From: Haliaeetus albicilla
Taxonomy: Eukaryota > Chordata > Aves > Accipitriformes > Accipitridae
DNA length: 64,000 nt
Assembly: GCF_947461875.1 (NCBI RefSeq)
Contig: NC_091507.1
Location: 9,219,374 to 9,283,373, forward strand
Reading direction: 5' to 3'
The notes under the pieces were generated by a model that had not been told where the DNA came from, did not search any database, and worked only from the letters and a program-made list of their open reading frames with translations. A program made the position numbers and the translations under genes. Below are positions 61,576-64,000 of this stretch, in pieces (the first letter of the stretch is position 1; the number at the start of each line of letters is the position of its first letter).

Positions 61576-63922
61576 GAAGTGCTCCTTGATGGGAAACAAG
61601 CAAACAAACCAGAAACATTTGTTAGTGTGAACATATAAATAATTCACACCAAGACAAGTTAATATATGAACCATTAATTACTCCTCTGTAAGTTCACACC
61701 TGATCTTCTCCCCGGTTACTTATTTAAAAGCATGTGCTTTAAGCTTTCCAAGGACCTCTTCTTCTGTCATCAAAACATCTTTGTAGTTCTTCCTTTTACT
61801 TGTCACAAATTTTCAACACCATTTCTGAAAGGTGACCTCTAATCACAAGTGCCTCTATGGCTTAAAACTAACTGGCAACTTGTTAGAAGGTAAATCAGTC
61901 CCTTGCTTCTTCCCCATCATCTTATTTGTGATTAATTTTGCCAGTTAATTTCTCTTCAAGCACATTCCACATTCACCACATTTCCTGTGCAAAGTCCAGC
62001 TTCAAGCTGAATTGAGCTGTCATGCTTCCCACTGTTGTTGCAAGGGGAGATTCCCAAATGCCGCTCCTAGAACTAGAGAATACAGAAGAAAAAAAATTTG
62101 AAAATCACAGCTTAGTCCATGCAGGTGCAATTCATTGGCTCACAAGCCTCACTAGCAATCTAAATAAGTTTTAAATATTCTCAGATATCTATTTGTTCTT
62201 TTCTTGTTCCTAAATAATGTAATAATATGCATATCAAACAGCATAATCTATTGTAAGGAGTAGATCTAGGGGAATTCTGAAGACACTAGGCTTCCACTCC
62301 AAAATTAAAAAGACCAAATCCACTTAGGAGATGACTTAAAGCTATTTCCTTGGTTTTATAGATGGGTTCTTTCAAAGCATTTCTTCTGTATCACAAAAAT
62401 TTGAAAGTTTAGGTTTTCTTATTTAATTCAGGCAGCAACAGATCATTTTTTAATTTCAGGATAGATTGCACAGATGAGGCAATAGATTTCCCTAACGTGA
62501 TACTTTCTATTGTTAGTTGGAACAGTAGATAAGCAACTTGGATAAACCACAACAGGCTTGCTTTCATTTATTGTCTACGGCATAGGGACAGTAATTTTTT
62601 AATAAATGGAAACCAATCTGGAGAAAAAAAAAAATCAAAAGAAAAAAAATCCCTTGGCATTAATTTGGTGAGTAAATTCATGATTTGGTGAGACAGCATT
62701 CACTGTAACTGCTAATATATTCTAAGGCTGGTCAAGGACACCAGGCCTGATCCAGGACCAAGGGAAGCTACAGATGGTTCTTCAGTAAAACTGGCATGGG
62801 ATTAAATCTGACTGGTATTTTAAAGCTAAAATAGAAAACTGGAGATGGGAAAGACAAATGCAAAATTCATTATATTATCCTGTGAGGGAATTCTAATTAT
62901 TTCTAAGAGGTCAACAGAGCTTGATACTTCAGAATAAGGTGCAGGTTAGAAAAATAGTACGTGTTTTGAGTGTATGACTGGAAGGAGAGAAAAGGAAGAG
63001 AAAGCAAATTAACAGAGACTCTCTGAAACAGTGCTAGATCACAAAAGGATTAGAAGAATGCAAGTGACTTCTTCATTTTGGCTTCAGTGGAAGAAGGCGG
63101 CTGCTTCACTGTACTGTTTCTCATTCCTTCTGTTAGTACTATTTCATTTTTATTAAGTCCTCCATTTGGTCAAGTTCACTCTGTCTTGGCTTGTCTCTGA
63201 TCAAGTCTTTGGCTACAACATGTCTATGCTGGTTTTGGCTGGGCTTTGTGGATGGCAGCTTCTACTTTTCCCTAATCTTTCTTTACTTCTTGGGAATTGC
63301 AATGATTCTTCTCATTCTAAAATAAATATCTAAAAAGTGAAATGAATATGCACTGGAAATTCACACATTGCATGTTGGCTACAAGGGAGGATTAGGCACC
63401 TATAGCATCTAGATTTTGATAATGTGCACCTGACCAAATTTTTCTCAAACACAATGTGCAAAAGCAAGACATTATGTCCCCTTCTCAAAATGTAGTAGCT
63501 AAATACAATATAATGATGATAATAATGCTAACAACGATAGTAATGGTCATATAATACTAATAATACAATAACTTATTGAAAATTCTGTTGTATGCATTCA
63601 AGACAATCAATCCTGCAGAAAAGCTTAAAATCCCAATCAAGACCTTAATACTCTTTATAAAACAAATACTAGAGTAATTTTTGTTTCAACCCTTGTATTA
63701 AAAGATAATTGAATCAAAAAAGCAAGAAAATAAAACTATTTAAATTGCAGAGAAAAAGGATAATTTCTGACAGGTATTTAAAAAAAAAAACCTGAAAAAA
63801 ATCATTTTAAACACCGAAATTTCTTTGAATCACTTCTTCCTATTAGGAAATCTTTTGTTGGCAAAATGCACAACTTACAAAAGTTACTGATAATATTGCC
63901 AGTGAATTTAAAATGTGGATTT
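61573..63922. other. Unique AT-rich DNA
   Basis: No gene. It has A-rich runs at about 62622-62648 and 63779-63790 and a loose TAA/TGA-rich patch at 63510-63560. CAGGCCTGATCCAGGACCAA near 62743 has a look common in old amniote repeats but is too short to assign. Confidence 0.5.
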
Positions 63923-64000
63923 CACAGAATCACAGAATCACAGGGTGGCTGAGGTTGGAAGGATCCTCTGGAGTTCATCTGGCCCAACTCCCCTGCTCAA
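63923..64000 (-). mobile_element. CR1 LINE 3' end, cut by the window edge
   Basis: The tandem octamers CACAGAAT, CACAGAAT and CACAGGGTGG are followed by CTGAGGTTGGAAGGATCCTC, then TGGAGTTCATCTGGCCCAAC and TCCCCTGCTC. This is the reverse-complement 3' end of an avian CR1 subfamily different in sequence from the one at 49175. The remainder lies beyond the window. Confidence 0.92.

Noticed and set aside
1..64000. tRNA, rRNA, CRISPR array, operon or other microbial system
   Set aside because: No cloverleaf with box A/B spacing, no regular spaced repeats and no dense gene arrays were seen. The repeats mark vertebrate nuclear DNA.

Overview
This 64-kb window looks like a stretch of bird genome with no protein-coding gene that I can recognise. 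The strongest evidence for a bird is the repeat content. CR1 LINE copies end in the AGAATCAC/AGAATCAT-type octamer followed by the GGTTTGGGTTGGAAGGGACC-like tail. There are much older, amniote-wide CR1 copies, MIR-type SINE remnants, and three copies of one 596-597 bp endogenous-retrovirus LTR. Composition is AT-rich. The six-frame open frames are all short (the longest about 155 codons), overlap each other on opposite strands, and often lie inside repeats or runs of C or A. None resembles a known protein. The window is best read as a gene desert or a very large intron.

Layout. 1-11 kb is mostly unique AT-rich DNA with several segments whose motif content (TAATTA, TGACAG, octamer-like and forkhead-like words) suggests conserved non-coding elements, the longest at 8141-8960. 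11-12.7 kb holds one old CR1 on the plus strand, then a second old CR1 on the minus strand split by solo LTR A (11824-12420), which has a perfect 5-bp target duplication. 12.7-27.6 kb is unique except for a GC-richer patch at 16.3-17.1 kb, a possible enhancer at 20.5 kb, one MIR remnant and simple repeats. 27.6-29.6 kb is a degraded 2-kb old CR1. 35.9-38.6 kb holds a MIR remnant, a doubtful CR1 and LTR B (37523-38118), which lacks a target duplication. 42.9-43.7 kb is a CR1 whose endonuclease start is joined directly to its 3' end, so most of ORF2 is missing. 46740-46980 is a near-perfect 241-bp palindrome flanked by TA, the most distinctive structure in the window. 49.2 kb is a young CR1 tail, 50.2-50.5 kb a likely conserved element, and 53616-54211 LTR C on the plus strand. 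54-64 kb is unique sequence with an old CR1, a MIR, a degenerate tandem duplication and a CR1 cut off by the window end.

No genes work together here in a visible way. What can be read is a layered history of insertions (MIR and old CR1 first, then younger CR1, then the LTRs) plus scattered candidate regulatory elements. All family assignments come from recognising sequence by eye. No alignment or database search was run. I found no CRISPR array, operon, rRNA, tRNA or microbial feature.
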